A stretch of DNA of 64,000 bases from JANQGH01 sp039177555. GTDB taxonomy: Bacteria; Pseudomonadota; Alphaproteobacteria; DSM-16000; Inquilinaceae. How positions within the stretch are numbered: the stretch's first letter is position 1; every line of letters starts with the position of its first letter. Positions 7,330 through 15,811 of this stretch are shown piece after piece. Location of the stretch: contig JBCDFV010000006.1 in NCBI GenBank assembly GCA_039177555.1, positions 1 through 64,000 of the forward strand. Direction: 5' to 3'. A program made the translations under genes and the position numbers. The notes under the pieces are model-generated. The model had not been told where the DNA came from, ran no database searches, and saw only the letters and a list, made by a program, of their open reading frames with translations.

Positions 7330-9849
7330 TCAATCGTCCAAAAAGCCGATCTTGCGCGCGTCGCTTTCGATTTGAGACCAGTAGGCGGGGGTCATGGCGC
7401 CGATATTGGTCTTGAAAAGGTCCCAAGACATGTCCGGCCGCAGCTTGCGTGCCTCGCGAAGCGCGGCATGCGCCTCGTCGAGCCTATCTTGGCGTGCCAG
7501 AACCAAAGCGCTGAAGATGTAGGCGATGGATGCGATGAAATGGCCGTGCTGTGCCCGTTTGAACGACGCCCCGGCGGCCTCAAGATCGCCAAGGAAGTAC
7601 TGGCCGATCCCCAAAGTAATCGCGCGCATCCGGCTGAACGGATCCTTGGGGCTTAGACGCATGGACTTCTTGACCGCCTGAAGTCCATCGTCCGCGCGGC
7701 CGGCCCAGATCAGCATAGCGCCCAGTTGAAGATAACCGAGCGAGAAACTCGGGTTCAACTCGACCGCTTCGTTGCCTTCGACCAGCGCCCTTTCGTGCTC
7801 TCCTTTCAGTGAGTAGACGCGGCCCAGGGCGGAGTGCGCAATGCTGCTGCCTTCATCGCTCTGGACGGCCCGGCGCGCAAGATCGAGGGCTCGATCCAGA
7901 ACCTGGTCGGCGGGCTCGCCAGGCTCCAGAAACAGGCCTCTCAGCTCGATCATTGAAAGCACGGCCAAGGCCTCGGCGAAGTCGGGATCGGCCTTGATCG
8001 CCCGGTTCAGGAACTCTCGTGCCGCCTGGGAATCGTGCTTGGTCCGGCGCATGAACAAGGCCATGGCGCGCTGAAACAGCTCCCAAGCCGTGAAGTTGCC
8101 CCGCTTGCGCTTGGCGAGCTGACGTTGATGGCGCTTCAGCTCGGTATCGACATTGGCGACCACGGATTCGGCGATTTCGTCGAAGACGGCGTAGACATCC
8201 TCCGCCGTGCCGTCATAGCGCCGCGTCCAGATATCTCGGCCATCGGCTGCATCCAACAACTCAGCCGTTACGCGCAACTGGTCACCCACGGCGCGCACCG
8301 TTCCTTCGACCAGATAGTTGACACCCAGTTCGCGGCCGACCTCGATCGGGTCAATCCTCTTGCCCTTGTAGGCGAAAGACGATCCACGCGCGATGACGGT
8401 CAGCCAGTCCACGCGCGACAGTTCGGTGATGATCTCCAGCGAGATGCCGTCGGCGATATGCTCACGCTCGGCACCGCCGCCGAGATTCTCGAACGGCATC
8501 ACGGCGATCGCCGGGTGCTCCGGCAGGTGAGGCGGCTCGGCTTTGCCAGGCATGGCCACCCTGTCGGCCGACCGATCCGCCACAGGCGGGATCGCGGAGA
8601 TCTGCGCCACCCCCGCCCCGCCCCCTGTCGAGGGCTCCGCTTCCGACCGCAACTGCGGCCCATGCTTTGGCCAATCGAGGCCAAGGTGTCGCAGATAGAG
8701 CTTCAGGTTGAAGGCGGCGTACAGGAACGCCAGTCGGCGATGGCCGACCTTGAGATGCTTGTTGGCGAAGTTCAACCCGGCCGCCACCCGGGCCAACAGG
8801 TACTGGCTTTCCATGTAGGACAGCCGGTTGGGCTCGTGCCTGTCGATCCAGTCGTACAGTTCACCGCGCATTGCGCCGATCAATTGAGCCAGGCCCAGAT
8901 CGTCCGCTCGAATGTCATGTCTCAGCCCGGTCGGATGATGCTCGCGCAGATGTTCAAGGATCGTCGTCCAATAGACCGGGTCGGAGCTGTCACGGGTCGC
9001 CAGCAGATGGGCGATCTCGAAGTAGGCATGGTCATAGAACAGGTATTGATCGGCCTCGTACATGGCCAGGTCGATAAGCGAATAGGTCGGGTCGCCCGAC
9101 GGCTTCGAAAGGACGAGCACGTTCTGCCCGTGCAGGTCGCCATGGCTGCTGCCCATCACCGCCCGCATCCGCGCCCCGTCCGGCGCGGTGTCGGATTCGA
9201 TCGCGAAGGCGACGGGGTTGGGGTACCATTTACCGTCGAAGGTGAAGGTTGGCTCGTCGGGCGCGAGGCCGCAATGGTCCGGCAAAAACTCAAAGAGCCG
9301 GCTCGTCGGTTTCTCAATACGATGCTTCAGCCAGGCATGCAGTAGCTCTTGCGGTGCCCTGAGACCGGCCGAAAGCGTGTAGTGAGCGTTCCAGCATTCC
9401 AGCAGATCAGCGGACAGGTGCCTTATGATGGCCAACTGAGTGTCGAATGGGCATTTCGACCAGGGTACGACATACTCCACGCCGCGGCCGGCAATCGTGG
9501 AAATGAGCGCGACCTTGTTGTCCTGAAACGAGGCATGGACCAAGCGCTCGATATGCTGCCCGGCATAGTCCGGTACGGTTTCGATCGCCTTGCGGTGCCG
9601 CTCGAACTCCTTTTCTTCCGAGAGGTCCACCCCCTTGACGGTGTCGAACTTCAAGATCGCTTGACCGGTGAAATCCCGGCTGTCCAGGTCGGCGGTATAG
9701 ACCAGGGCACCGGATTTGCCGCCACTGAGCTTGCGATTGAGATAGATGTCGCCCTCGACACCCCACTCCTTAAGCACGGCCGGTCGCAGGTCGGCATAGG
9801 AGTCGGGCCAGGCAAGTCCCAATGGATTGCTGTCGGATGCTGCTGACAC
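7330..9849 (-). CDS. Kinase-like / TolB-like / TPR fusion protein
   Basis: This 839-residue protein has three parts. Residues 1-400 form an aminoglycoside-phosphotransferase-like kinase fold: a glycine loop GGKSGALVY (44-52), a probable Lys67 (ILKFD), the catalytic HGDLHGQN (236-243) and Asp260 in LIDLAMYE. Residues about 444-563 are the TolB-N-like domain that often stands before TPRs in adenylate-cyclase-type regulators (AVMPFENLGG, LGVNYLVEGTVR, DIWTRRYDG). Residues about 593-803 are helical TPR-like repeats. GTG 9849 is preferred because GGGGCAGAGA precedes it; the frame could extend to 9930 through an Arg-rich tract. No transmembrane segment is evident. The substrate is unknown, and a signalling or stress role is inference. 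Confidence 0.7.
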   Translation of the reverse strand: MSAASDSNPLGLAWPDSYADLRPAVLKEWGVEGDIYLNRKLSGGKSGALVYTADLDSRDFTGQAILKFDTVKGVDLSEEKEFERHRKAIETVPDYAGQHIERLVHASFQDNKVALISTIAGRGVEYVVPWSKCPFDTQLAIIRHLSADLLECWNAHYTLSAGLRAPQELLHAWLKHRIEKPTSRLFEFLPDHCGLAPDEPTFTFDGKWYPNPVAFAIESDTAPDGARMRAVMGSSHGDLHGQNVLVLSKPSGDPTYSLIDLAMYEADQYLFYDHAYFEIAHLLATRDSSDPVYWTTILEHLREHHPTGLRHDIRADDLGLAQLIGAMRGELYDWIDRHEPNRLSYMESQYLLARVAAGLNFANKHLKVGHRRLAFLYAAFNLKLYLRHLGLDWPKHGPQLRSEAEPSTGGGAGVAQISAIPPVADRSADRVAMPGKAEPPHLPEHPAIAVMPFENLGGGAEREHIADGISLEIITELSRVDWLTVIARGSSFAYKGKRIDPIEVGRELGVNYLVEGTVRAVGDQLRVTAELLDAADGRDIWTRRYDGTAEDVYAVFDEIAESVVANVDTELKRHQRQLAKRKRGNFTAWELFQRAMALFMRRTKHDSQAAREFLNRAIKADPDFAEALAVLSMIELRGLFLEPGEPADQVLDRALDLARRAVQSDEGSSIAHSALGRVYSLKGEHERALVEGNEAVELNPSFSLGYLQLGAMLIWAGRADDGLQAVKKSMRLSPKDPFSRMRAITLGIGQYFLGDLEAAGASFKRAQHGHFIASIAYIFSALVLARQDRLDEAHAALREARKLRPDMSWDLFKTNIGAMTPAYWSQIESDARKIGFLDD

Positions 9850-10009
9850 TCTCTGCCCCAATCGACGATCTTTTGCGCGCGGCGATGCTAGCATCCGTCG
9901 GCGCCGTCGCAAGGACTTGACGCAGACCAATGCGGGCGAGCGGTCGCACCCTCGACGATCTCCGCAAAACCCCTACCCCGGCCGCGGCAAACAGCTGTAG
10001 CCTGTGCGC

Positions 10010-10525
10010 ATGAAAGCGTTGGTCGCATTTGCCTCCGCTCACGGGTCGACACAAGGGGTCGCCGAACGCTTAGGCGAAACCCTAAAGCGCCGCGGCATTG
10101 ACGCTGACGTCCGGTCGATCGAGGCCGGTCCGTCGGTGGCGGACTATGACGCCTATATCGTCGGCAGCCCGGTCTATGTCGGGTCCTGGATGGCGGAGGC
10201 TGCCGCCTTCGTGGAGCAAAACGCGAGCGCGCTGGCGCAAAGGCCTGTCTGGCTGTTCAGCCTTGGCCCGCTGGATCAGCAGCGCGGCCTCATGGCCAAG
10301 GCCGACTGGCCGGAAGCTAAGGAGGTCGACGGCCTTCGGACGGCCGTCAATGCCCGCGATCACCGGATGTTCACCGGCGCCATTCAGCCCGACGAGTTGT
10401 CCTTCCTGGTGCGCGTGTTCTTCCGGCTGTCAGGCGGCCGCTACGGCGACTTTCGCAAGCGGGACGAGATCGATGGCTGGGCAGACGCAATTGCCGACCA
10501 GTTGACCGGCGCCGCCGATCAATAG
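10010..10525 (+). CDS. Flavodoxin-domain protein
   Basis: The 171-residue protein begins MKALVAFASAHGSTQGVAERL, where the T/S-rich loop binds the FMN phosphate. It continues with the flavodoxin features YIVGSPVYVGSW and LFSLGPLD. The order resembles HemG-like menaquinone-dependent protoporphyrinogen oxidases and stand-alone flavodoxins of the flavodoxin_5 type. A GTG two codons upstream (10004) is an alternative start. The gene is divergent from the kinase fusion and its last seven bases overlap the convergent lipase gene. The redox partner is not evident. Confidence 0.82.
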   Translation: MKALVAFASAHGSTQGVAERLGETLKRRGIDADVRSIEAGPSVADYDAYIVGSPVYVGSWMAEAAAFVEQNASALAQRPVWLFSLGPLDQQRGLMAKADWPEAKEVDGLRTAVNARDHRMFTGAIQPDELSFLVRVFFRLSGGRYGDFRKRDEIDGWADAIADQLTGAADQ

Positions 10526-11526
10526 GCCGCCGTCTCGGTCGCCTTGGACTCCAGGGCCGCTGCCCGCATTTTCTTCTGTTCCGGCCAGAAGTCGCACACG
10601 GTGCTTGGATTGGGTTCGACGGAGAGCACCTGATAGAGCTTCGAACCGTCGCGGAATGACGGGCGCCCGAGACAGTAGCCGGTCGGGCTGGCAAAGGCGC
10701 AATCCATGACCGCGCGGTAGCCTTCGGCCGAATGGTTCACGACCGGATGAACCTCCCAATCCCTGCCGTAGTGAAAGGCGATCAGATAGGCGTAGGGCAC
10801 ATGGGTGTAGTCCCAGCCCAACCCCAGCCCCAGGCACGGCACATAGTCATAGGTGTTCTGGATCCGCACCGTTCTGGTGTTCGGATCCTTCTGCGCCGGC
10901 TGCCGGTCATAGAAGTCGACAAAGGCCTGGCCACCCAACGGTGGGCAGGCATAGTTGTAGGTGAAGGTCTTGAACGGCGGTTTCGCCAAGGCGACGTCGA
11001 GCGTGAACAGCTCGCACAGCGCCGCGCCGAGACTGTGGCCGGTGATGTAGAGTTCGGCGATCGGCTTGCCGGACGACTGGTACTTGCCAATCAGGTCGAA
11101 CAGTTGCTGCTGCATGGGCTTTGCCATGCCGGACGATGCCGTGTAGGCCGACCAAAAGCCGGCCGCCACCTTGGCCTCAGTCACTGGCGGCGTCGACTGG
11201 CCGAATGGCACGAAGGCCGACTGTTCGTAGAAGATCTCTTCCAGATCGACGACGATATCGTCGTAAGACCAGGTGCCACAAAAGGCGAAGATATACGTAT
11301 ACGGCGCTGAAATAGAACGAAGAACGATGCCGTAGATCTCGGTACTCTTGTAGATGACCTCGTCGACGCCGGTCCAACATTCGACGAATTCAAAGCCGTC
11401 CGGACAGGTCACCCGGCCGCCGTAGCATGTCGTGGGATGCGCCGTGTCAAACGCATTGTAGGCTTGGATGCTGGCCCGAATCAGCAGGGCCGCGCGATCT
11501 TGGTCGATATCCCGAATGTACGGCAT
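10519..11526 (-). CDS. Class 3 lipase-like alpha/beta hydrolase
   Basis: The 335-residue protein carries the lipase class 3 nucleophile elbow YITGHSLGAAL, with catalytic Ser165. A likely acid is Asp227 (NTYDYVP) and a likely histidine is His265 (VNHSAEGY). An upstream segment, IFAFCGTWSYDDIVVDL, corresponds to the family's oxyanion/lid region, normally F-R-G-T. No clear signal peptide is visible, so the location is uncertain. Many cysteines are spread over the chain. It is convergent with the flavodoxin gene, with a 7-base overlap. The natural substrate (acylglycerol or other ester) is unknown. Confidence 0.82.
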   Translation of the reverse strand: MPYIRDIDQDRAALLIRASIQAYNAFDTAHPTTCYGGRVTCPDGFEFVECWTGVDEVIYKSTEIYGIVLRSISAPYTYIFAFCGTWSYDDIVVDLEEIFYEQSAFVPFGQSTPPVTEAKVAAGFWSAYTASSGMAKPMQQQLFDLIGKYQSSGKPIAELYITGHSLGAALCELFTLDVALAKPPFKTFTYNYACPPLGGQAFVDFYDRQPAQKDPNTRTVRIQNTYDYVPCLGLGLGWDYTHVPYAYLIAFHYGRDWEVHPVVNHSAEGYRAVMDCAFASPTGYCLGRPSFRDGSKLYQVLSVEPNPSTVCDFWPEQKKMRAAALESKATETAAY

Positions 11527-11664
11527 GGCCGCTCCCCAATTTCAGCCCGCGCAAAGGTCCGCGAACTAAACGCCCAGGTTGATAGCAGGCATCCTCACTC
11601 AAGCAAGAGTTTAGCACAGCAGCGCGGCAGCAAACAGGCTGACCAACAGCCAGGCGGGCGCAAA

Positions 11665-12267
11665 CTAGGGGCCCCAAACCAGGCTGAAAGCGATGGCCCA
11701 CATTACCGCGCCGATCGTCAGATCGAGCAAGCGCCAGGCCTCCGGTCGGCCAAAGACCGGTCGCAGAACGCGGCCCCCATAACCCAAGGCGAAGAAGAAG
11801 ACGAACGAGGCGCCGATGGCGCCGGCGGCAAAGGCGGCCTGTCGGCCATCATATCGGGTGGAGATCGACCCCATCAGGACGACCGTGTCGAGATAGACAT
11901 GCGGGTTCAGCCAGGTGAAGGCCAGACACGTCGCCAACGTCGACGACACAGGACCAGCCGGCCCGGCGGCGGCCACCAATGCGCCAGCACCTTGCATGGC
12001 CGACCAGAGACTGCGCGCGCCATAGGCCGCAAGGAAGGCCGCGCCGCCATAGCGCAGCAGCGGTTCCACCCAAGGCGCGGCATCGACCATAGTGCCGAAA
12101 CCGGCGACGCCGATGCTGATCAGCACCGCATCCGAAAGGGCGCAGGCGAGACAGACCAGAAACACGTGCTCGCCCCGGATCGCCTGACGCAGCACGAAGG
12201 CGTTCTGTGCGCCGATCGCCACGATCAAGCTGATGCAGAGCAGGAAACCGGCAATAAAGGCTGCCAT
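11665..12267 (-). CDS. argO: Arginine/lysine exporter ArgO (LysE family)
   Basis: This is a 200-residue, six-helix LysE/RhtB-type exporter. Diagnostic segments are GAQNAFVLRQAIRGEH near the first loop and the ATCLAFTWLNPHVYLDTV motif in the middle. It expels basic amino acids from the cytoplasm. A GGGAG ribosome site lies eight bases before ATG 12267. It is divergent from an argP homologue, the same arrangement by which ArgP controls argO in enterobacteria, and candidate regulator sites lie between the two. Confidence 0.9.
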   Translation of the reverse strand: MAAFIAGFLLCISLIVAIGAQNAFVLRQAIRGEHVFLVCLACALSDAVLISIGVAGFGTMVDAAPWVEPLLRYGGAAFLAAYGARSLWSAMQGAGALVAAAGPAGPVSSTLATCLAFTWLNPHVYLDTVVLMGSISTRYDGRQAAFAAGAIGASFVFFFALGYGGRVLRPVFGRPEAWRLLDLTIGAVMWAIAFSLVWGP

Positions 12268-12327
12268 TTGGGATCTCCCTCAAGACAGCACCTTGTTTAG
12301 GCGAGCCATGAAGATTAAAGAAACTGA

Positions 12328-12358
12328 TGTTTCTAACTCTGCATAAGTGTTTCTAAAC
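12328..12358. promoter_or_regulatory. Direct repeats in the argO-argP intergenic region
   Basis: Two copies of TGTTTCTAA start at 12328 and 12348, exactly 20 bases (two helical turns) apart, in an AT-rich tract within an otherwise GC-rich region. Spacing and placement between argO and argP suggest binding sites for the LysR-type regulator ArgP. Binding is an inference. Confidence 0.45.
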
Positions 12359-13246
12359 ATGCTCGACTATGCACATCTCGCGGCGGTCGCCGCCGTTGTA
12401 CGCAGCGGAAGCTTCGAAAAGGCGGCACAGCAGCTGCACGTGACGCCCTCAGCCGTGTCTCAACGGGTCAAGCTGTTGGAGGAGCGGCTGGGCACGGTGC
12501 TGGTCGTTCGCGGCCAGCCCTGCACGGCAACGGATGCCGGGCGTCGCTTTTGCCGCCATGTGGACGAGGTTGCCTTGCTGGAGCAGGCGTTGCACAGCGA
12601 TCTCGGCGACCTGGGGCCGGCGGCCGAGCCGGCGACCCTGCGCGTCGCGATCAATGCGGACAGCCTGGCCACCTGGTTCGTGGACGCCATGGCGTCGGTG
12701 GACGGCCGGCTGTTCGATTTGGTTCTGGACGACCAGGACCACAGCGCCGACTGGCTGCGGCGGGGCGAGGTCGTCGCCGCAATCAGTGCCCTGCCCCAGC
12801 CGGTTCAGGGTTGCGACGTCCGCCCGCTCGGTGCACTGCGCTACGTCGCGACGGCCAGCCCCGCCTTTGTCGACCGCTGGTTTCCCGACGGGCCGAACGC
12901 GGACGCGCTGACACACGCGCCCACGATCACCTTCAATACGAAGGACGAGCTTCAAGCCCGCTGGGTCGAGGCGGTGTTTGAACGGCGCCTCGTCATGCCG
13001 TCCCATTGGCTGCCGTCGACCCAAGCCTTTGTTGACGCAACGCTGGCGGGCATCGGCTGGGGGATGAACCCGGAAGGGTTGGTCGCAGAGCACGTTGAGG
13101 ACGGGCGACTAGTGGTCTTGGAGCCTGACCGCCCGCTCGACGTCGCGCTTTACTGGCACTGCAGCCGCATGCTGGCGGCGGCGTTGACGGATGTCACCTC
13201 AGTGGTCGTCGACGCGGCGAAACGCTGGCTGGTCCCCATGACATAG
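12359..13246 (+). CDS. argP: LysR-family regulator ArgP
   Basis: The 295-residue protein has an N-terminal winged HTH (YAHLAAVAAVVRSGSFEKAAQQLHVTPSAVSQRVK, about residues 3-38) and a LysR substrate-binding domain. ArgP (IciA) senses lysine or arginine and activates argO. The start at ATG 12359 matches ArgP proteins, which begin directly with the D-Y-x-x-L-x-A helix. The upstream GTG at 12347 would lie within the repeat region. The divergent argO neighbour strongly supports the assignment over a generic LysR. Confidence 0.88.
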   Translation: MLDYAHLAAVAAVVRSGSFEKAAQQLHVTPSAVSQRVKLLEERLGTVLVVRGQPCTATDAGRRFCRHVDEVALLEQALHSDLGDLGPAAEPATLRVAINADSLATWFVDAMASVDGRLFDLVLDDQDHSADWLRRGEVVAAISALPQPVQGCDVRPLGALRYVATASPAFVDRWFPDGPNADALTHAPTITFNTKDELQARWVEAVFERRLVMPSHWLPSTQAFVDATLAGIGWGMNPEGLVAEHVEDGRLVVLEPDRPLDVALYWHCSRMLAAALTDVTSVVVDAAKRWLVPMT

Positions 13247-13259
13247 CCCCAAGGCAGCG

Positions 13260-14423
13260 TCATTCCTTCTCGTCCGGCGGCTCCTGCATCATCGCAACCG
13301 GTGGAACGTCGAACCAGCGAAGGATCGCGGAGGGGTACGTTGGTGGCCGGCCGGCCCAAAGCAGCCCAGCGTCTCCCACGAATGCCCAGTGGCCGGCGCC
13401 ACGCATCGGAATCGCGGCGGGCGTGTCGACGATGCCTCCCGTCTCCAGATCGATCAGCACGCCGCCATCGGCGCCGCTCAAGTCACCGGCCAGCAAGCGA
13501 CCATCCGGGCTGATCGCAATCTCGCCAGCCAAGCCAACGCCGTCGGACAGCGGCCCGTTCTCAGCCACGGGACGGCTCATCCACTTTCCGGGCTCGGTGA
13601 TGACAATCGAGCCGTCCGCGTGCAGCGAGAGCAGGCGGCCATCGGCAAGGAACGCGAGTTGGACGACCGGCGCGTCGGAGGGCTCGATCGCGGCGAGCGG
13701 TTCCGCCCCCTCGCCCAAGGCGTAGATGCCAACGGGCGTGGATGCCGATGTGTCATCGCCTGCCCCATCCTCTGTCCCATAGGCTTCGGGCCGGCGGTCG
13801 GCGATCGCCAGCAACGAGCCTGCCTCATTAAGTGCGATGGCCGCGGCCGGCTGGTCATGGATGATGACAGGCTCGTCGGTGCTGGAGAGATCCCAACGCT
13901 GCACTGTCCCGGCGCAGGCCGTCGCGACGGTCTGGGCCTCGGCAGCGATCGCGATGGTCGAACAGCCGCCGACGGGCAGGTCTTGAGGCGCCGTATCCGG
14001 CGCGCCGTCCCAACGGTAGAGGCCGCCCAGCGTACCGCCGGCACCCTGTCGGTCTTCCCAGGACGGGCTGCGGGCGATCAGCAGCGTGTCGCCGGCAAAG
14101 GCCAGATCCCGCACACAGCAGCCTTCCGGCATGGCGCCGAAGACAAAGTCGCTCAGCAGCGCGCCCGACGGGTCGCGCAATTCCACGCTGTTGGGGCCAG
14201 CAACCGCGATACGCCCATCCTCTGCGATCGCCAGCGCGGCGAGACCCTCCGCAAGGTCAAGCGCGACCTCGTCTTGCAACTGGCCATGCGCCAGGCTTGG
14301 CCAAAGCAGCGCCGCTAGAAACAGCGCCGCCGCGCGCCAACTGGGGCTAGGTCTTGAGCGGGTCAGGACCGTAGGCGTTCCCCTCGCGCTGGCCTTCCTT
14401 GATGCCGAGATAGTAAAGCGCAT
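13260..14423 (-). CDS. Secreted beta-propeller (WD40-like) protein
   Basis: This is a roughly 387-residue protein with an N-terminal export signal (WRAAALFLAALLWPSLAHGQ). About six repeats follow in which DGRxLA/xxxD and short beta strands recur (for example ISPDGRLLAGDLSGADGG and FLADGRLLSLHADGS). This is the pattern of WD40/YVTN propellers located in the periplasm. The start is unclear. ATG 14423 would overlap the upstream DUF805 gene by 77 bases, and TTG 14432 is also possible. No start codon lies nearer the signal peptide, so coupling to DUF805 or a non-standard start must be considered. Ligand and function are unknown. Confidence 0.65.
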   Translation of the reverse strand: MRFTISASRKASARGTPTVLTRSRPSPSWRAAALFLAALLWPSLAHGQLQDEVALDLAEGLAALAIAEDGRIAVAGPNSVELRDPSGALLSDFVFGAMPEGCCVRDLAFAGDTLLIARSPSWEDRQGAGGTLGGLYRWDGAPDTAPQDLPVGGCSTIAIAAEAQTVATACAGTVQRWDLSSTDEPVIIHDQPAAAIALNEAGSLLAIADRRPEAYGTEDGAGDDTSASTPVGIYALGEGAEPLAAIEPSDAPVVQLAFLADGRLLSLHADGSIVITEPGKWMSRPVAENGPLSDGVGLAGEIAISPDGRLLAGDLSGADGGVLIDLETGGIVDTPAAIPMRGAGHWAFVGDAGLLWAGRPPTYPSAILRWFDVPPVAMMQEPPDEKE

Positions 14424-14802
14424 AGAGCCCAATCGCCAACACGATCAGGTTGATCAGCCAGCCGAAGAAGTTCGGTGCGACATAGGTCACCTCGCCCAAG
14501 GTCACAGAGGAATAAGTCAGCCCCGTCAACCGCAACAGTGATGCGACAAAAGACGGCAGAATAAAGACCGCCGCCAAAGGCATCGCGGGATCGCCATGGT
14601 CATGCAGGCGCTTCACCATCAGCGCCAGCGCCGGATAGATCACCGCCAGATTGAGGACCAGTTGGGTCAGCCAGGCCGGCAGAAACAGCATCAGGATAAA
14701 CGATCCGACGACCGCCGCGACGGCCAGAACCAGAACGCCGATCCAAAATGGCTGCCGGTTGATGCGGCCGTCGAAATCCGTGAAGAGGAAGTTGAAGTCC
14801 AC
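14347..14802 (-). CDS. DUF805 inner-membrane protein
   Basis: The 151-residue protein matches the DUF805 (YhaH-type) pattern. It opens with an N-terminal soluble segment, FLFTDFDGRINRQPFW, where the GRINR-x-x-FW box is typical. Several membrane helices follow, with VKRLHDHGD between them. The start is GTG 14802, with GGAGG six bases upstream. The function of the family is unknown. Its 3' end overlaps the start region of the beta-propeller gene on the same strand, so the two are probably co-transcribed. Confidence 0.85.
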   Translation of the reverse strand: MDFNFLFTDFDGRINRQPFWIGVLVLAVAAVVGSFILMLFLPAWLTQLVLNLAVIYPALALMVKRLHDHGDPAMPLAAVFILPSFVASLLRLTGLTYSSVTLGEVTYVAPNFFGWLINLIVLAIGLYALYYLGIKEGQREGNAYGPDPLKT

Positions 14803-14952
14803 GTCTTACCTCCCGAAAGCTGTCACATGCACGGTCGAGGCTGCACTCGACCATCCGTGGCCCCAAAGAGACAGCCTAACCAGGCAAGCGCGATCATGCG
14901 ATTGATTTTCCGCATTTCGCCGGCGCTGCGGCCAAAACGGGCGACCAAGACG

Positions 14953-15708
14953 CTAAGCTTTGGCCTTTGCGCGTTTGATCCGGTCCGCGAACGACGCCTC
15001 GACCAGCAGGCTGCCTTCGTGGCCAATGGTCTCGTCGACCAGGGCGTAGACGGTGCCGCCGCAATTGCGCCAGCGCATGCAGAAGGACAGATCCTCCGAA
15101 ATGTAGTCGCCGCTGTCTTCGATCATGATGCAGTTGAAGAAGCCATAAACCTTACAGCCATAGCCGCTAAGGGTCGTGGCCTTGGCTTCGCCGTTTTCCA
15201 ACATGCGCTCGAAGACCTGCCGCTGGACCAACATCAATCCGGTCCCCAGCGCCTTGACCTCGACAAAGCCCTGATCGGGTTCAAGGTCCTTCACCGGCAC
15301 GTCGAGCGCAACGTTGAACGAGTCGCTCAAGCCCACGGCGCGCCGAATGTCGATCGCGCTTTCGGTCTTGATCAGTTCACCGATGGTACGGTTGATCTTC
15401 TTGGTGTTGAAGGTGCGTTTCGGGGCCGCAACGGCAATCAAGGGCTTGTCGTAGGCCAGCATGCGCTGGAACAGGCCAGCGCTGAATGACATGTCGGCAT
15501 CGACGAACGCCATATGGGTGCAGTCCTCGCGACTAAGGAACGTGGACGCCAGAACATTTCGGGCGCGCATGACGTCAGCAAGGTCGACGGTCAGCACATC
15601 AACATCGATGCCGGCCTGCGTCATCGAGACTGTCGCGCGCATCATCGAGCGATAGGCGCAGGCCTGAACGACCCCTCGTCCGGTGGGTGTGGCGAACAAG
15701 ACTTTCAT
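14953..15708 (-). CDS. GT-A-like glycosyltransferase family protein
   Basis: A 251-residue protein with features of a nucleotide-diphospho-sugar transferase fold: MKVLFATPTGRG at the N terminus, then THMAFVDADMSF, in which Asp70-Ala-Asp72 is a DxD-type metal site. A later YISEDLSFCMRW resembles the ED-containing acceptor loop of family 2 enzymes. No membrane helix is present. I start at M17 of the longest frame (15708), because GGGGAAA precedes it and the other 16 residues look unstructured. Acceptor and donor are unknown, and it could be a phage- or capsule-type transferase. Confidence 0.6.
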   Translation of the reverse strand: MKVLFATPTGRGVVQACAYRSMMRATVSMTQAGIDVDVLTVDLADVMRARNVLASTFLSREDCTHMAFVDADMSFSAGLFQRMLAYDKPLIAVAAPKRTFNTKKINRTIGELIKTESAIDIRRAVGLSDSFNVALDVPVKDLEPDQGFVEVKALGTGLMLVQRQVFERMLENGEAKATTLSGYGCKVYGFFNCIMIEDSGDYISEDLSFCMRWRNCGGTVYALVDETIGHEGSLLVEASFADRIKRAKAKA

Positions 15709-15811
15709 CGGCTGTTTCCCCGGCGCGCGCTCGTCAACAGCGGATTGGGTCGCCAATCGTCATAGCCGATGGCCATCCAGACGCGCAACTCGCAAAAGTC
15801 GGATCACGCCG

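Noticed and set aside
5849..7426. 525-residue minus-strand frame opposite hipA
   Set aside because: It is the antisense shadow of a gene with clear HipA motifs; its composition is Arg/Gly/His-rich and has no recognisable domain.
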